Shown: one piece after another, positions 11,501-19,427 of the stretch | How positions within the stretch are numbered: position 1 is the stretch's first letter | Layout of the letters: every line of letters begins with the position of its first letter | Origin: Actinobaculum suis | Lineage (GTDB): Bacteria > Actinomycetota > Actinomycetes > Actinomycetales > Actinomycetaceae | DNA: 64,000 nucleotides | Assembly: GCF_900102025.1 (NCBI RefSeq) | Contig: NZ_FNAU01000002.1 | Coordinates: 186,001-250,000, forward strand | Direction of reading: 5' to 3' | Made by a program: the position numbers and the translations under genes | The notes under the pieces: generated by a model | Seen by the model: only the letters and a program-made list of their open reading frames with translations | Told to the model about the DNA's origin: nothing | The model's database searches: none

Positions 11501-11799
11501 TCGACGGCGAGGCGCGTGCGGCGGAAATGCGGGGAATTATCGGCGCGGATATTGACGTCATGCGGGTCGATAGGCGTGACCTGTTCGAGGTCGGTGAAGA
11601 AAACTACTTCCTGATCGCGCACGTAATCGGAAACCCCGCGCGCTTCCAAACGCCAGGCACCGCCGCGGGCCCGTTGCACGCGCTGCACAATCCACCGCTC
11701 AGACCGCGCAATGATGAGAGAACCCGGGGAAAATTGGGCCTCTGGAACCGTATCCACAGAATCTGGAACCGCATCCGCGGAAGCAGGTACCTGCATCAT
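8569..11799 (-). CDS. SNF2/RapA-type helicase, DrmD-like
   Basis: A 1,076-residue two-lobe SNF2-family ATPase. Walker A (DAVGLGKTIE) is near residue 153, the DExH box DEIHNA near 255 and SATPHNG soon after. The C-terminal lobe has FSERNATLRWI, GDIASEGVNL and the arginine-finger motif QQRNGRIDRYG near 606. Two alanine/threonine/proline-rich inserts, near residues 395-430 and 700-770, come from in-frame repeats. ATG codons at 11799 and 11796 both follow a GGAG ribosome site. It is the first gene of the leftward operon and overlaps the methyltransferase start by eight bases. In class 1 DISARM the matching protein is DrmD. A general RapA-like remodeller is possible, but the methyltransferase and second helicase make defence more likely. 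Confidence 0.82.
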   Translation of the reverse strand: MMQVPASADAVPDSVDTVPEAQFSPGSLIIARSERWIVQRVQRARGGAWRLEARGVSDYVRDQEVVFFTDLEQVTPIDPHDVNIRADNSPHFRRTRLAVESALRQIPVPLDERSFTVADRMLADPLDYQLAAVEKILDSDSIRPRILLADAVGLGKTIEIGMILGELIARGRGERIIVVTPKHMMEQTQQELWARFAIPLVRLDSAGIQRVRQKLPASRNPFTYYPRVIVSIDTLKSPRYRAQLGKVRWDAAVIDEIHNASNPGTQNNQLARLIASRTDALILASATPHNGDPRSFTEILSMLDSMVVLPNGSIQVEEASKLIVRRHRNSPEVAREVGSRWAPRSEPRNILVPASPEENAVLRELSERWLPASRATSTADVAAPAEASPTAGTATSTAGAAAPAESSPTAGTATSTADDAAAPASRTGSRSSGISGVEKLFPWTLFKAALSSPAALIETVDNRRKAAQDPEERQALADLRAVAEQVTPDKSAKLQRLITYLEEIGVGRGKETRAVVFSERNATLRWIQENLEKQLKLGKGAVEIMHGGLSDEEQMRIIDDFKRADSPIRVLVTGDIASEGVNLHLRCHDLIHFDVPWSLIRIQQRNGRIDRYGQLESPRIAALLLDPADDSLAGELRVFERLIEREHEATRVLGDASLLMGKTSVEAEEKEIRQVLAGEVDLDEAVPDPEQAVAKACETVGTTTQDPDVFLLSLLRPEDRPQAPAPAPATPATPTPTAPTAAPQPATATAQPAAAQPATAASPAPAAGLAEPAASKSFARPVPRSLYRTEADYLVSALEEGFDQVSRKPLSEGGVGLEIHAQEGVISLTPPRDLARRLDFLPQDYVAERGVKTKLALATRPDRANASLREAREGISHTTWPAVHYLGPLHPVTQWAADRALASDASTKPTITAAVSPQISEPCVLLVATISNRLGQVVARSFVAAQHYGGTMFPQTIANPYSWLREHEISEEAVNPGELAPEDLAGAKELIIQAVRSAETLANNTLEANQKNAQKRLDSWRARADAWQVQRAGHSTQRVIRTAKEIQRERELADSLQPDRLTVRPLLLLYPEVHLG

Positions 11800-12263
11800 T
11801 GCTCCATCCTCACAAAAACTTCGAACCTTACGCCCGTGCCCGTGCCCGTGCCGGTGCGTGGCGGCGGTTTGACTGTGCCACGGTTTGACTGTGCCGCGGT
11901 TTGGCTGTGCCGCGGCCTGGTTAGGCGTATGCCCGGGTGGGCTTCTGCCCTGCCTGAGCCACGGCCTGGCTGTGCCGCGAACCGGTTGGGCCGCGAACCG
12001 TTTGTGCCGCGGTCTGGCTGGGCCGCGAACCGGTTGTACCGCGGCCCGTTTGGGTTACCGGCGACAGTAGCAGTGTAGTCGGGCGGCGCCGCGGTTGCTT
12101 TCGAGTTTCGTCCAAGGCCTTTATTTGCTGCGGTAAAGGTGAGTTTTGTGCGCTGGATACGGCTAAGGCCGGGCGCGGAGTGTTTTCCGCGGCCGGCCAC
12201 AGTTGCGATAAGGCCCGGGGCTGTTTACTGGGCAGGTGCGCCTTTTACTGGGCGGGTGCGCCT
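11800..12263. repeat. 464-bp gap with degenerate GC-rich tandem repeats
   Basis: Between the defence operon and the dehydrogenase remnant. From about 11865 to 12066 there is a run of degenerate 15-18 base units around the core TGTGCCGCGGTTTGG, in variants such as GGGCCGCGAACCGG. No convincing gene is present; a long frame on either strand here only reflects repeat composition. The promoter of the defence operon must lie in this gap, but I cannot assign its boxes. Confidence 0.6.
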
Positions 12264-12658
12264 TTAGGCGAGCATGCCGCCGTCGACCCGATATTCGGAA
12301 CCGGTAACGAAGGAAGAAGCATCCGAGGCGAGGAAAAGCACCACGTTAGCTACTTCTTCGGGCGTGGCATAGCGGCCCAGTGGGATGCCTGCCGCCATTT
12401 GATCTCGCGGCGTATCGCTTTCTTTCTCCAGGTAGGAGATCATGTCTGTATCGGCCGGCGAGGGGTGTACCGAATTGACCCGCACGCCGTGGGGTGCCGA
12501 TTCTTGCGCGGCGAGGCGCGAAATACCGGTAATGCCGAACTTGGAAGCCACATACGGAGTGATCGGGCTGGGCCCGGCAATTAACCCGCCAATCGAGGAC
12601 ATATTGATCACGCTTCCCGAACCTTGCTCCCACATAACTCGCAGGCCGTAATGCATTT
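12264..12658 (-). pseudogene. Short-chain dehydrogenase, 5' half lost
   Basis: The frame encodes only the C-terminal half of a classical SDR. Present are INMSS with the catalytic Ser region, the YVASK active-site motif, the substrate loop and the typical ending SEYRVDGGMLA. The N-terminal Rossmann half with the TGxxxGxG cofactor motif is missing. Homology stops around 12656, exactly where the DprA-like gene's leader begins on the other strand. The remaining 130 or so residues could still be translated from an ATG near 12656 but cannot bind NAD(P). The lost half is not found elsewhere in the window. I infer that acquisition of the adjacent cassette deleted it. Confidence 0.75.
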
Positions 12659-12721
12659 CTAATTTAGGTGGTGGTTTGGGGAGGTATGGGTAGGATGAGG
12701 GCACGAAAGGTGGGAGACGAG

Positions 12722-13591
12722 ATGTCTATGTCTGAGGAACTTGTCGCCTTGGTAGCCCTCCTGCGTTATGGATCTTTTCAAAAGTCGCAGATGGCATTGA
12801 GGCAACGGTTAATCGATGGCGATTTGCCGAGCCTGATTCTTGCTGAAGAACCTGACTCCGAACGTATCCATACCAGTGCTGTTCGGGATGTTGAGCAATG
12901 GATTGCCGCTGGTGAACGCCCACTTTCTTGGCTTGATCCCGATTATCCCCAGCAGCTGCGGGAGGTGCATGACTTCCCTCCGGTGATCTTCGTTCGTGGC
13001 AAACTTGCCCAACCCGATCACGGCATCTGCATTGTTGGCTCGCGCGAGGCGGGACGGGCGTCAATCGAGGCGGCGCGGGAGATGTCCCGACTCGTCGTTA
13101 GCAAAGGTGGAACCGTCGTCAGTGGTTTGGCGAAGGGTATAGACGATGCTGCGCATTCTGAGGCACTTGCTTGCGGGGGACGTACGGTTGCGGTGATCGG
13201 CAATGGTATCGATCATTACTATCCGGCAGAGAACCGTCGGCTTCAGCATGCGATTGAAGATAGTGGCTTAGTCCTTTCACAGTTCTGGCCCGGTTCCGCT
13301 CCGACAAAGTTCTCTTTCCCTATGCGTAATGCCGTCATGTCGGCCTACGCGAATGCCACAATCATCATCTCAGCAAAGGAAAAATCGGGAACTCGGCATC
13401 AAGCGAAGCAGGCTGCGGCACACGGGCGCCCATTGGTTGTTTCGAGATCGGTATATGAAAACACGTCCTGGGGTCGCAAGCTGGTTGATGATCCTAGCGT
13501 TTTAGCTCGTGTTGCCTACAGTGTCGAAGAATCGGTATCCATTGCGATGGAGATGGCAACTTTCAACATTTCTGACCTTGCGTCTCTGTAG
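12722..13591 (+). CDS. DprA/Smf-like Rossmann protein
   Basis: A 289-residue protein. ATG at 12722 follows a GGGAGA ribosome site and is preferred over an upstream in-frame start. The central region is a clear DprA (DNA-processing A) Rossmann fold: ICIVGSREAG near residue 103, VSGLAKGIDDAAHSEAL near 137 and a conserved GNGIDHYYPAENRRL stretch. The C-terminal winged helix of housekeeping DprA is not evident, and the N-terminal 90 residues are family-specific. Housekeeping DprA loads RecA onto transforming DNA. This copy sits in a cassette with a zinc-ribbon remnant and a Panacea protein, at the breakpoint of a dehydrogenase gene, and its codon use is less GC-biased than its neighbours. A conflict or defence role is therefore inferred. 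Confidence 0.75.
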   Translation: MSMSEELVALVALLRYGSFQKSQMALRQRLIDGDLPSLILAEEPDSERIHTSAVRDVEQWIAAGERPLSWLDPDYPQQLREVHDFPPVIFVRGKLAQPDHGICIVGSREAGRASIEAAREMSRLVVSKGGTVVSGLAKGIDDAAHSEALACGGRTVAVIGNGIDHYYPAENRRLQHAIEDSGLVLSQFWPGSAPTKFSFPMRNAVMSAYANATIIISAKEKSGTRHQAKQAAAHGRPLVVSRSVYENTSWGRKLVDDPSVLARVAYSVEESVSIAMEMATFNISDLASL

Positions 13592-13599
13592 GTGCCTTC

Positions 13600-13881
13600 G
13601 TGAATAGTCATGATCTCGAGCAGTGGTTGGTGGCTCTCGTTGGCTATCACGCGAGAACAATTCGGAGAGGGTTTTCCTTTTCTGAGGGAGCGCTGTTTTC
13701 ACAAGTTAAGGTGTGTTCCGTCTGCTGCGGGCCGATTGAGACAGAGTATTCGCAATGCTATTCGTGCCATGAACGAGCATCGACTTTTAAGGATGAGCTG
13801 GCCTATGGGGCCGACCACCGTGTGCACTTTCCGGGGGTCGAGCCCAGATACGTTACAGTGCGGGTGCGCACGTCACAGTAA
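13600..13881 (+). CDS. Small zinc-ribbon protein, probable truncated ComF-like phosphoribosyltransferase
   Basis: A 93-residue frame starting with GTG at 13600, eight bases after the DprA-like stop. A four-cysteine ribbon CSVCCGPIETEYSQCYSC lies near residues 38-55 and is followed by a short tail. This resembles the N-terminal ribbon of actinobacterial ComF-like phosphoribosyltransferases, but the phosphoribosyltransferase core with its PRPP loop is absent: the frame stops where the core should begin and the Panacea gene follows. It may be a decayed partner of the DprA-like protein or a stand-alone ribbon. The last 20 residues look unlike the family and could reflect a frameshift. Confidence 0.5.
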   Translation: MNSHDLEQWLVALVGYHARTIRRGFSFSEGALFSQVKVCSVCCGPIETEYSQCYSCHERASTFKDELAYGADHRVHFPGVEPRYVTVRVRTSQ

Positions 13882-13929
13882 CGGGCGCGGCCTTGTCCTG
13901 TGTTGTCGTGGTTAGGAGGGGAGAAAATC

Positions 13930-14520
13930 GTGCTAAGCGTATTTGACGTTTCTACACAGTTTGTTGACCGCGCTGGCGGGAAAATTGAAGCCACTAAGCT
14001 CGAAAAGTTGTGTTTCTATGCTTTCGGTTGGTATGCGCACCTTACCGGCGAACCATTATTTAGCGAGCGGTTTTACGCCATGCAGCACGGCCCTGTTGTA
14101 GGGGATCTGCTCACCGCTCATGCTGGACTCAAAGAGGTTGACCAGGATGTTTTGTCCTCGCGGTTCGCGCCTTGGGAAACAGAACGCGAGGAGCCTGGTG
14201 GCTACATTAAAAAGGTAATCGACTGCGTGTGGGGCACGTACGGATCACTCGATGCATTTGATCTTGCTGAGTATTCACACAAAGAAAAAGTTTGGCAAAA
14301 GTCTTGGAAACGTAGGCCTAAGGGAAGTAAACGAGCCGATCTTCCGCACAGGGATCTGATCTCTTATTTCCTCGCCCGTGAGCCTCAGTCCGATGAAGTC
14401 CCCGATTTGCCGCCTGCGATGCTGACTGTGGTCAAACAAGAGATTCTCGACACGGCTGAACGTAGCTCGTCAGTTCATCACCCATTCATTGAGGCGATCA
14501 GGAAACAGCGCGCGGCATGA
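13930..14520 (+). CDS. Panacea-domain (DUF4065, SocA-like) protein
   Basis: A 196-residue protein starting with GTG at 13930 behind a strong AGGAGG site. The N-terminal half is a textbook Panacea domain: KLEKLCFYAFGWYAHL, then GEPLFSERFYAMQHGPVV. Panacea proteins act as antitoxins or proteolytic adaptors in many toxin-antitoxin and prophage contexts. No convincing toxin lies immediately downstream: only a frame of about 25 codons follows before the helix-turn-helix gene. The DprA-like gene upstream, or the helix-turn-helix protein downstream, may be the partner (inference). Confidence 0.75.
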   Translation: MLSVFDVSTQFVDRAGGKIEATKLEKLCFYAFGWYAHLTGEPLFSERFYAMQHGPVVGDLLTAHAGLKEVDQDVLSSRFAPWETEREEPGGYIKKVIDCVWGTYGSLDAFDLAEYSHKEKVWQKSWKRRPKGSKRADLPHRDLISYFLAREPQSDEVPDLPPAMLTVVKQEILDTAERSSSVHHPFIEAIRKQRAA

Positions 14521-14652
14521 TCTATGAGATCCTTACAGGATTTCTCTCCAAGAAAGGTCTTTGCCTGCGCTTATCGAACAACGGGCAGTAGTTGTCGATC
14601 GTAAACTTTGCCGATATTGTGTATGCAGGTACCACGAACGAGGAGCAATACG

Positions 14653-15213
14653 ATGGCCGCCCCCGGATATTTTTTTGAGTTTTCTGTAAGCGGGATGGAT
14701 ATATACAACGATGCACAGACAGACGCTTTTGAACGTGCGCCTGACAACTTTACTTACCTGTGCGGCACTAGAGACTCCCAGGGGATCATTTCCGTATACG
14801 CGGAAGGTATCTCTGCAGTGCAAGCAGTTAAGGAAGCCTACGCATTTGTGCGTACAGTTACGCCTCCAATCCATGTTGAACGTTTACTGCCAGACCTGGT
14901 AAATACCTCGGCAATAGGTGAGACCTATGGGGTTTCTCGGCAGGCAGTGCGGAAGTGGGCCACGAGCCGTGCCTCCGAGTTTCCACAGCCGCACGGAGTG
15001 GTTCCGAATGGGCAGATTGAATCGGCCGTGTGGTTGCAGGGCGATGTGGAGGAATGGCTACTCACGCATCGCGCCCAGAAAGAATATATAGACCCCGAAG
15101 ACCCGCGTAGCCTCACCACGGCACAATATCTTGCGGCAAATGCTTTCATTTTCGAGCAGGAATCCGCTGCCGCAAAATCCGCCGCCGCAAAACCCGCAGC
15201 TGCTACGGCATAG
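14653..15213 (+). CDS. Helix-turn-helix protein of the foreign cassette
   Basis: A 187-residue protein starting at ATG 14653 after GAGGAG. Residues 1-75 form a small alpha/beta region of unknown family. Residues 85-140 hold a MerR/AlpA-like helix-turn-helix (SAIGETYGVSRQAVRKWATS) followed by a W-x3-DVEEWL wing, the usual end of such DNA-binding domains. The C-terminus is an alanine/lysine-rich tail. It lies at the right end of the cassette that begins at the DprA-like gene. It may regulate the cassette or be the partner of the Panacea protein. I cannot name a family for the N-terminal part. Confidence 0.55.
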   Translation: MAAPGYFFEFSVSGMDIYNDAQTDAFERAPDNFTYLCGTRDSQGIISVYAEGISAVQAVKEAYAFVRTVTPPIHVERLLPDLVNTSAIGETYGVSRQAVRKWATSRASEFPQPHGVVPNGQIESAVWLQGDVEEWLLTHRAQKEYIDPEDPRSLTTAQYLAANAFIFEQESAAAKSAAAKPAAATA

Positions 15214-15251
15214 ACTCGCGCCGGCTCGCGCCGGCCCGCGCCGCCACGCGC

Positions 15252-16007
15252 CTATTCGCCGCGGAGTTTTTTGAGGAAGCGGCGCGTGCGTTCGGCTTCG
15301 GGCTGTTCGATGAGCTGGCGGGCTGGGCCTTCTTCCAAAACTGTGCCGTCGTCAATAAATAGGGCGCGGTCTGCTACTTCGGCCGCGAAATCCATTTCGT
15401 GGGTAACGATCACCATCGTCATTTTTTCGCTGGCCAATTTGCGAATAATCGCCAAAATTTCCCCGGTCAGTTCCGGATCGAGCGCGGAAGTGGGTTCGTC
15501 GAAGTAAAGCATGCGGGGATTGCGCGCCAAAGCCCGCGCGATCGCAATCCGTTGCTGCTGCCCACCAGAAAGTTCTCCCGGGTAAGCATCGGCTTTTTCG
15601 GACATCCCCATGCGTGCCAAAAGTTCTTCGCATTCGCTACGCACCTGCGCGGCCGGGCGTTTTTGCACGCGTACCGGGGAATCCATCAGGTTGCGCATTA
15701 CCGTCCAGTGCGGGAAAAGGTTGAAATTCTGGAACACGAGCCCAAACTCGTGCCGGAATTGCCGTTCATCCCCGCGGGAAGTTTTCACGCCGTTTTCCCG
15801 GCGCAAAGCCGTTTCCCCAAAATAGCGGATCTCCCCGCTGTCCATTTCTTCCAAGAAGGTGGCGCAGCGCAACAGTGTTGACTTTCCCGAACCGGAAGGG
15901 CCCAGAATTGCTAGCACTTCCCCTTCTTGTACTTTCAGGTTGATGCCTTTGAGTACCTGGTTAGACCCGAAAGCTTTTTCCATGCCAATAATTTCTAAAG
16001 CTGCCAT
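15252..16007 (-). CDS. Polar amino-acid ABC transporter ATP-binding protein
   Basis: A 251-residue ABC ATPase of the polar amino-acid uptake class (GlnQ/HisP type). Walker A GPSGSGKST is near residue 36, the Q-loop is in LVFQNFNLFP, the signature is LSGGQQQR near 144, Walker B is MLYFDEPTSALD and the H-loop is VTHEMDFA. It drives import by the adjacent permease and binding protein; the three genes run in one direction. The order, binding protein first, fits an operon read leftward from about 17,830. Substrate cannot be fixed from sequence; glutamine, glutamate, arginine, histidine or cystine are all possible. Confidence 0.93.
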   Translation of the reverse strand: MAALEIIGMEKAFGSNQVLKGINLKVQEGEVLAILGPSGSGKSTLLRCATFLEEMDSGEIRYFGETALRRENGVKTSRGDERQFRHEFGLVFQNFNLFPHWTVMRNLMDSPVRVQKRPAAQVRSECEELLARMGMSEKADAYPGELSGGQQQRIAIARALARNPRMLYFDEPTSALDPELTGEILAIIRKLASEKMTMVIVTHEMDFAAEVADRALFIDDGTVLEEGPARQLIEQPEAERTRRFLKKLRGE

Positions 16008-16040
16008 AAGAACCCCCGTGCGGCGTCGTCGTGAAGAATA

Positions 16041-16688
16041 CTAAATCGTGTAGGCGCCGAGGCGCTTTTCCAGGCGTTCCATAACGAAAGAAACCACCAG
16101 GTTGAAGACGTAATAGTAGAGGCCGGCGGCGATGAATGGGGTCATCGAGGCGCTGGCGGCGGCAAGCTGTTTCGCTACCGTAAACATTTCCGCGTAGGCG
16201 ATGGCGAAGGCGAGGGAAGTGTCTTTCACCAAAGTGATCACTTCGTTCGTAATCGAAGGCATTACGCGGCGGAACATTTGCGGTAGCAGGATCGAGAAGA
16301 ACGTGCGGCGGCGCGAATAGCCGAGCACGAAAGCTGCTTCCCGCTGCCCGTTCGGGATCGACTGGAAACCGCCGCGGTAAATCTCCGCGAAATAGGCCGC
16401 ATAGTTCAGCGCGAAAGCAATAATTACCGCGTAGAAACGGTAGGAAGCGGTAATTTTCATTCCGAAAATATAGTAGGGGCCAAAATAGACCACCATGAGC
16501 TGCAAAATCAGCGGCGTTCCGCGCATCACCGAAATATAGAACTGCACCAGCCACGCCAGCGGCCTAATCCGCGAAACGCGCCCGGCATACACCAACAACC
16601 CGAGCGGCATGGAAAAAATCAGGGTGAGGGCAAAAATAATGAAAGTGCGGACCATGCCGTCCGCCAACTGTTGGAAAATCTCTAACAT
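16041..16688 (-). CDS. Polar amino-acid ABC transporter permease
   Basis: A 215-residue membrane protein with about five predicted helices. It has the His/Glu/Gln/Arg/opine permease hallmarks: MRGTPLILQL, FALNYAAYFAEIYRGGFQSI, and the EAA coupling loop around GQREAAFVLGYSRRRTFFSI. It pairs with the ATPase 33 bases downstream and the binding protein upstream. Confidence 0.92.
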   Translation of the reverse strand: MLEIFQQLADGMVRTFIIFALTLIFSMPLGLLVYAGRVSRIRPLAWLVQFYISVMRGTPLILQLMVVYFGPYYIFGMKITASYRFYAVIIAFALNYAAYFAEIYRGGFQSIPNGQREAAFVLGYSRRRTFFSILLPQMFRRVMPSITNEVITLVKDTSLAFAIAYAEMFTVAKQLAAASASMTPFIAAGLYYYVFNLVVSFVMERLEKRLGAYTI

Positions 16689-16866
16689 GTGGATAACCGT
16701 TCAGGGTGGAACCGTTCAGGGCGGTTTGCAAAGTTTTTCGTACGACGCCGGCTACCGGGCGCGGTGCGGTCGGGGCCGGTGTAGCTGGGCTGATGCGGCC
16801 GGGGCCAGCAAGAAAAGTATGCCGGATTCTCGGAAGCTGGGCACGGGTTGGCCGGTTGCCGAGCTG

Positions 16867-16950
16867 GTGCGGCCGAGCCGGTGTGGCCGAGCCGGTGTGG
16901 CCGAGCCGGTGCGGCCGAGCCGGTGTGGCCGAGCCGGTGTGGCCGGGCCG
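16867..16950. repeat. Six tandem 14-bp repeats
   Basis: Six contiguous copies of a 14-base unit (GTGTGGCCGAGCCG, with T/C and A/G variants) lie between the binding-protein gene and the permease gene. The rest of the 328-bp gap (16689-17016) holds no gene. The repeat could affect how much of the operon message continues past the binding-protein gene. Confidence 0.85.
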
Positions 16951-17016
16951 TGTGGCCCAGGCGCGGTGAGAATGCCTGGGCCACACGGTATTAGCTTGCC
17001 ATAAGTTGGCTACTGT

Positions 17017-17829
17017 TTACTTGGTGATGACGGAGTTTTCGAGGCCGTACTTCTTGGCCAGCTCCATGAAGGTGCCGTCGGCGTAGATTTCGTCGAGAGA
17101 TTCTTGCACCTTATCGCGCAGTTCCGTGTTGCCGAGCTTGAAGCCCACCGCGTAGTAGTCGTCTACCAGGTTTTCATCGAGCACCTTGAAAGTACCCGGG
17201 GCGCGCGATTCGATCTGGAAATCGGCCACGCCAGTATCCACGACCACCACATCAGCTGCGCCGGATTCCAAATTCATGAAAGCCGAATTGTATTCGGGCA
17301 CTTCCGTGAGCGAACCGAAAGTATCGGCAACCTTCTTACCGTCATCCGTCTTGAGCGCGGAAAGGCCGGAGGAATCCGCTTGCACAACCACGTTCTTACC
17401 AGCCAGATCAGCCGGAGTGTTGATTCCCGAATCAGCCTTCACCACGTAGACGATCGCATTATCTACATAGGGCTCGGAGAAAGTGTAATTACCTTCCCGG
17501 CCGGTGGTGGAAAAGCCATTCCACAAGCAATCGATCGTGCCCGAATCGAGTTCCATATCCTTCGAATCCCAATCGATAGGCTGCTTGACGAGCTCCCAAC
17601 CCTGCCGTTTGGCAACTTCCGCGGCCAGATCAAGATCGAAGCCTACGTACTCGCCGTCTTCTTGGTAACCGTAGGGCGGGAAATCGGCGTCGAACCCTAC
17701 CGTGAAGGTTTGCTTTGCACCGGAGGCCGCGGAGGTATCGCCCGCCGCCTGGTGATCGTCATTGGACCCGCAAGCGGACAACGACGTGACCATTAGGGCG
17801 CTAGCAAGGAGCGCGAGGAGCTTCTTCAT
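17017..17829 (-). CDS. Amino-acid ABC transporter substrate-binding lipoprotein
   Basis: A 270-residue periplasmic-binding-protein type 2 lipoprotein. The signal peptide has lipobox LSAC with the lipidated Cys at residue 20. The mature part begins with the family motif FTVGFDADFPPYGYQEDGEYVGFDLDLA. Other family stretches are IDWDSKDMELDSGTIDCLWNGF and FSEPYVDNAIVYVV. It would capture the substrate at the cell surface and hand it to the permease. It is the first gene of the operon. Confidence 0.93.
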   Translation of the reverse strand: MKKLLALLASALMVTSLSACGSNDDHQAAGDTSAASGAKQTFTVGFDADFPPYGYQEDGEYVGFDLDLAAEVAKRQGWELVKQPIDWDSKDMELDSGTIDCLWNGFSTTGREGNYTFSEPYVDNAIVYVVKADSGINTPADLAGKNVVVQADSSGLSALKTDDGKKVADTFGSLTEVPEYNSAFMNLESGAADVVVVDTGVADFQIESRAPGTFKVLDENLVDDYYAVGFKLGNTELRDKVQESLDEIYADGTFMELAKKYGLENSVITK

Positions 17830-18149
17830 GGCGATAGACCTTTCTTGGTTTTCCTAGTGCGGGGCGGTGCCGTTTTCGGCAGTAGAACGCTTACCGCGAG
17901 CCGGCCTTCCTGACCGACAGAGTTGAGCATACAGAAAAATTCACTCCAGCGCTCTAAAGCGCTCGAAGTGTGAAGCAATGCATTAGTGGAGTGGGGTGTT
18001 TGTGGCGGGGTGTTTGATGCTCGATGGAGGTGGGGAAGTGGGGTTCCCGGTAAGTTACTAGCAAAGGCGAGGGTGAGGTTAGGGCGCGAAGACCAGCCGG
18101 CGAAAAGAGTAGCCGGGCTAGGCTACGAGAGGCAGGGGTAAGGAAGCCG
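17830..18149. other. Divergent intergenic region, 320 bp
   Basis: Lies between the leftward amino-acid transporter operon and the rightward glycerate kinase gene and must hold both promoters. A short hairpin (AGCGCT-CTAA-AGCGCT, about 17948-17963) is visible. No gene or known riboswitch is seen. Confidence 0.4.
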
Positions 18150-19427
18150 ATGAAAATTCTGTGTGTTCCCGATAGTTTCAAAGAATCGATGACGGCCGGG
18201 CAGGCCGCCCGCGCCATGGCGCAGGGCGTGGCGCGCGTGTTTCCGCAGGCCACTTGCGTGGAAATCCCGGTGGCCGACGGCGGGGAGGGCTTCACCGCCG
18301 CCATGGCCCAAGCCTTGCAAATGCCGCTGCGAGAAGTCTCAGTAACAGATCCGCTCGGCCAACCCACCACGGCTAGCTTCGCCAGCGACGGCCACCGCGC
18401 CGTCCTAGAAATCGCGGAAGCTGCCGGAATTAGTAAGGTCACGCCCGCCGCCCGCCGCCCGCGCCACATGCACACCGCAGGTGTTGGCGAGCTAATCAAA
18501 GCCGCGCTCGATACCGGTGCCCGCGAACTAATTATTGGCCTCGGCGGTTCGGTAACTACCGACGGCGGGGCCGGGATGCTCGCCGCCCTCGGCATGAAGT
18601 TCTATACAGCACCCGAGCAAACTATCGCGCCCGAACAGGCCACCGCAAATGCCGCCGCACTTCCCGCCGCGCTTCCCGCCGCACTTCCAGCCACTCCGGA
18701 ATCTTTGGCGCGCCTGGTCCGCGTGGATGGAACCGGCCTAGACCCGCGCCTCGCGCAAACACAAATCACCGTGGCTTGCGATGTGGACAACCCGCTCACC
18801 GGGCCGCGCGGAGCGGCCGCGATTTACGGCCCGCAAAAGGGTGCCACCCCGGCCGATGTGGCTTTCCTTGATGCCGCGCTCGCGAACTTTGCGCAGGTGA
18901 GCGGGCAAGAGCAGGCCGCCAACGAGCCCGGTTCCGGAGCTGCCGGCGGGCTCGGTTTCGCCTTCCGGGCTTTCCTGGGCGCGCAGTTGCGTTCCGGAAT
19001 CGAGGTGGTGATCGACGCCGTCCAGCTGCGCCGGCATGTGCGCGAGGCAGACGTGATACTCACCGGTGAGGGAAGTATTGATGCGCAAACTTTGATGGGG
19101 AAAACCTTGGCGGGGATTGCGCGCCTGGCACAGCAGCTCGCGCAAGAACAAGATCGCTACTTGCCAGTGTTGGCTTTTGCCGGCAAGATTTCCTCGGATC
19201 TGCAAGGCGGGAATCCTTTGTTCGCGGCGCTGGTGCCGATCGTGGCAGAGGTTTGTACTTTGGAGGAAGCTCTCGCAAACGGCCCCGCAAATTTAGCTGC
19301 GGCCGTGGAGCGAACCATGCGGGCGATCCAGCTCGGCCAAAGACTTAAGCAATCCGGGCCCCGCAGAAACTCGCACCAACATCTGCGGGGCCCGGGCGCA
19401 TCGCCGGAAGCGATGCCGGAAGGGTGA
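18150..19427 (+). CDS. Glycerate kinase (GlxK/GarK family)
   Basis: A 425-residue protein, a little longer than the usual 375-400. The N-terminus MKILCVPDSFKESMTAGQAA and the motifs VADGGEGFTAAM, LGGSVTTDGGAGMLAALG and TGEGSIDAQTLMGKT are diagnostic for the type 1 glycerate kinase family. It phosphorylates D-glycerate with ATP to a phosphoglycerate that enters glycolysis. An AAGGAAG ribosome site precedes ATG 18150. A repetitive alanine-rich insert (ALPAALPAALPATPESL) lies near residue 165. It stands alone in its direction. Confidence 0.92.
   Translation: MKILCVPDSFKESMTAGQAARAMAQGVARVFPQATCVEIPVADGGEGFTAAMAQALQMPLREVSVTDPLGQPTTASFASDGHRAVLEIAEAAGISKVTPAARRPRHMHTAGVGELIKAALDTGARELIIGLGGSVTTDGGAGMLAALGMKFYTAPEQTIAPEQATANAAALPAALPAALPATPESLARLVRVDGTGLDPRLAQTQITVACDVDNPLTGPRGAAAIYGPQKGATPADVAFLDAALANFAQVSGQEQAANEPGSGAAGGLGFAFRAFLGAQLRSGIEVVIDAVQLRRHVREADVILTGEGSIDAQTLMGKTLAGIARLAQQLAQEQDRYLPVLAFAGKISSDLQGGNPLFAALVPIVAEVCTLEEALANGPANLAAAVERTMRAIQLGQRLKQSGPRRNSHQHLRGPGASPEAMPEG

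Noticed and set aside
10819-12078. 419-residue plus-strand frame across the SNF2 gene start
   Set aside because: It mirrors SNF2 motifs on the minus strand and ends in the tandem repeat region; no domain is seen.
14517-14600. Toxin gene immediately after the Panacea gene
   Set aside because: Frames here are only about 25 codons and lack any recognisable motif; evidence is too thin.
16867-16950. Possible CRISPR array
   Set aside because: The units are contiguous 14-mers with no spacers, and no cas genes lie nearby.
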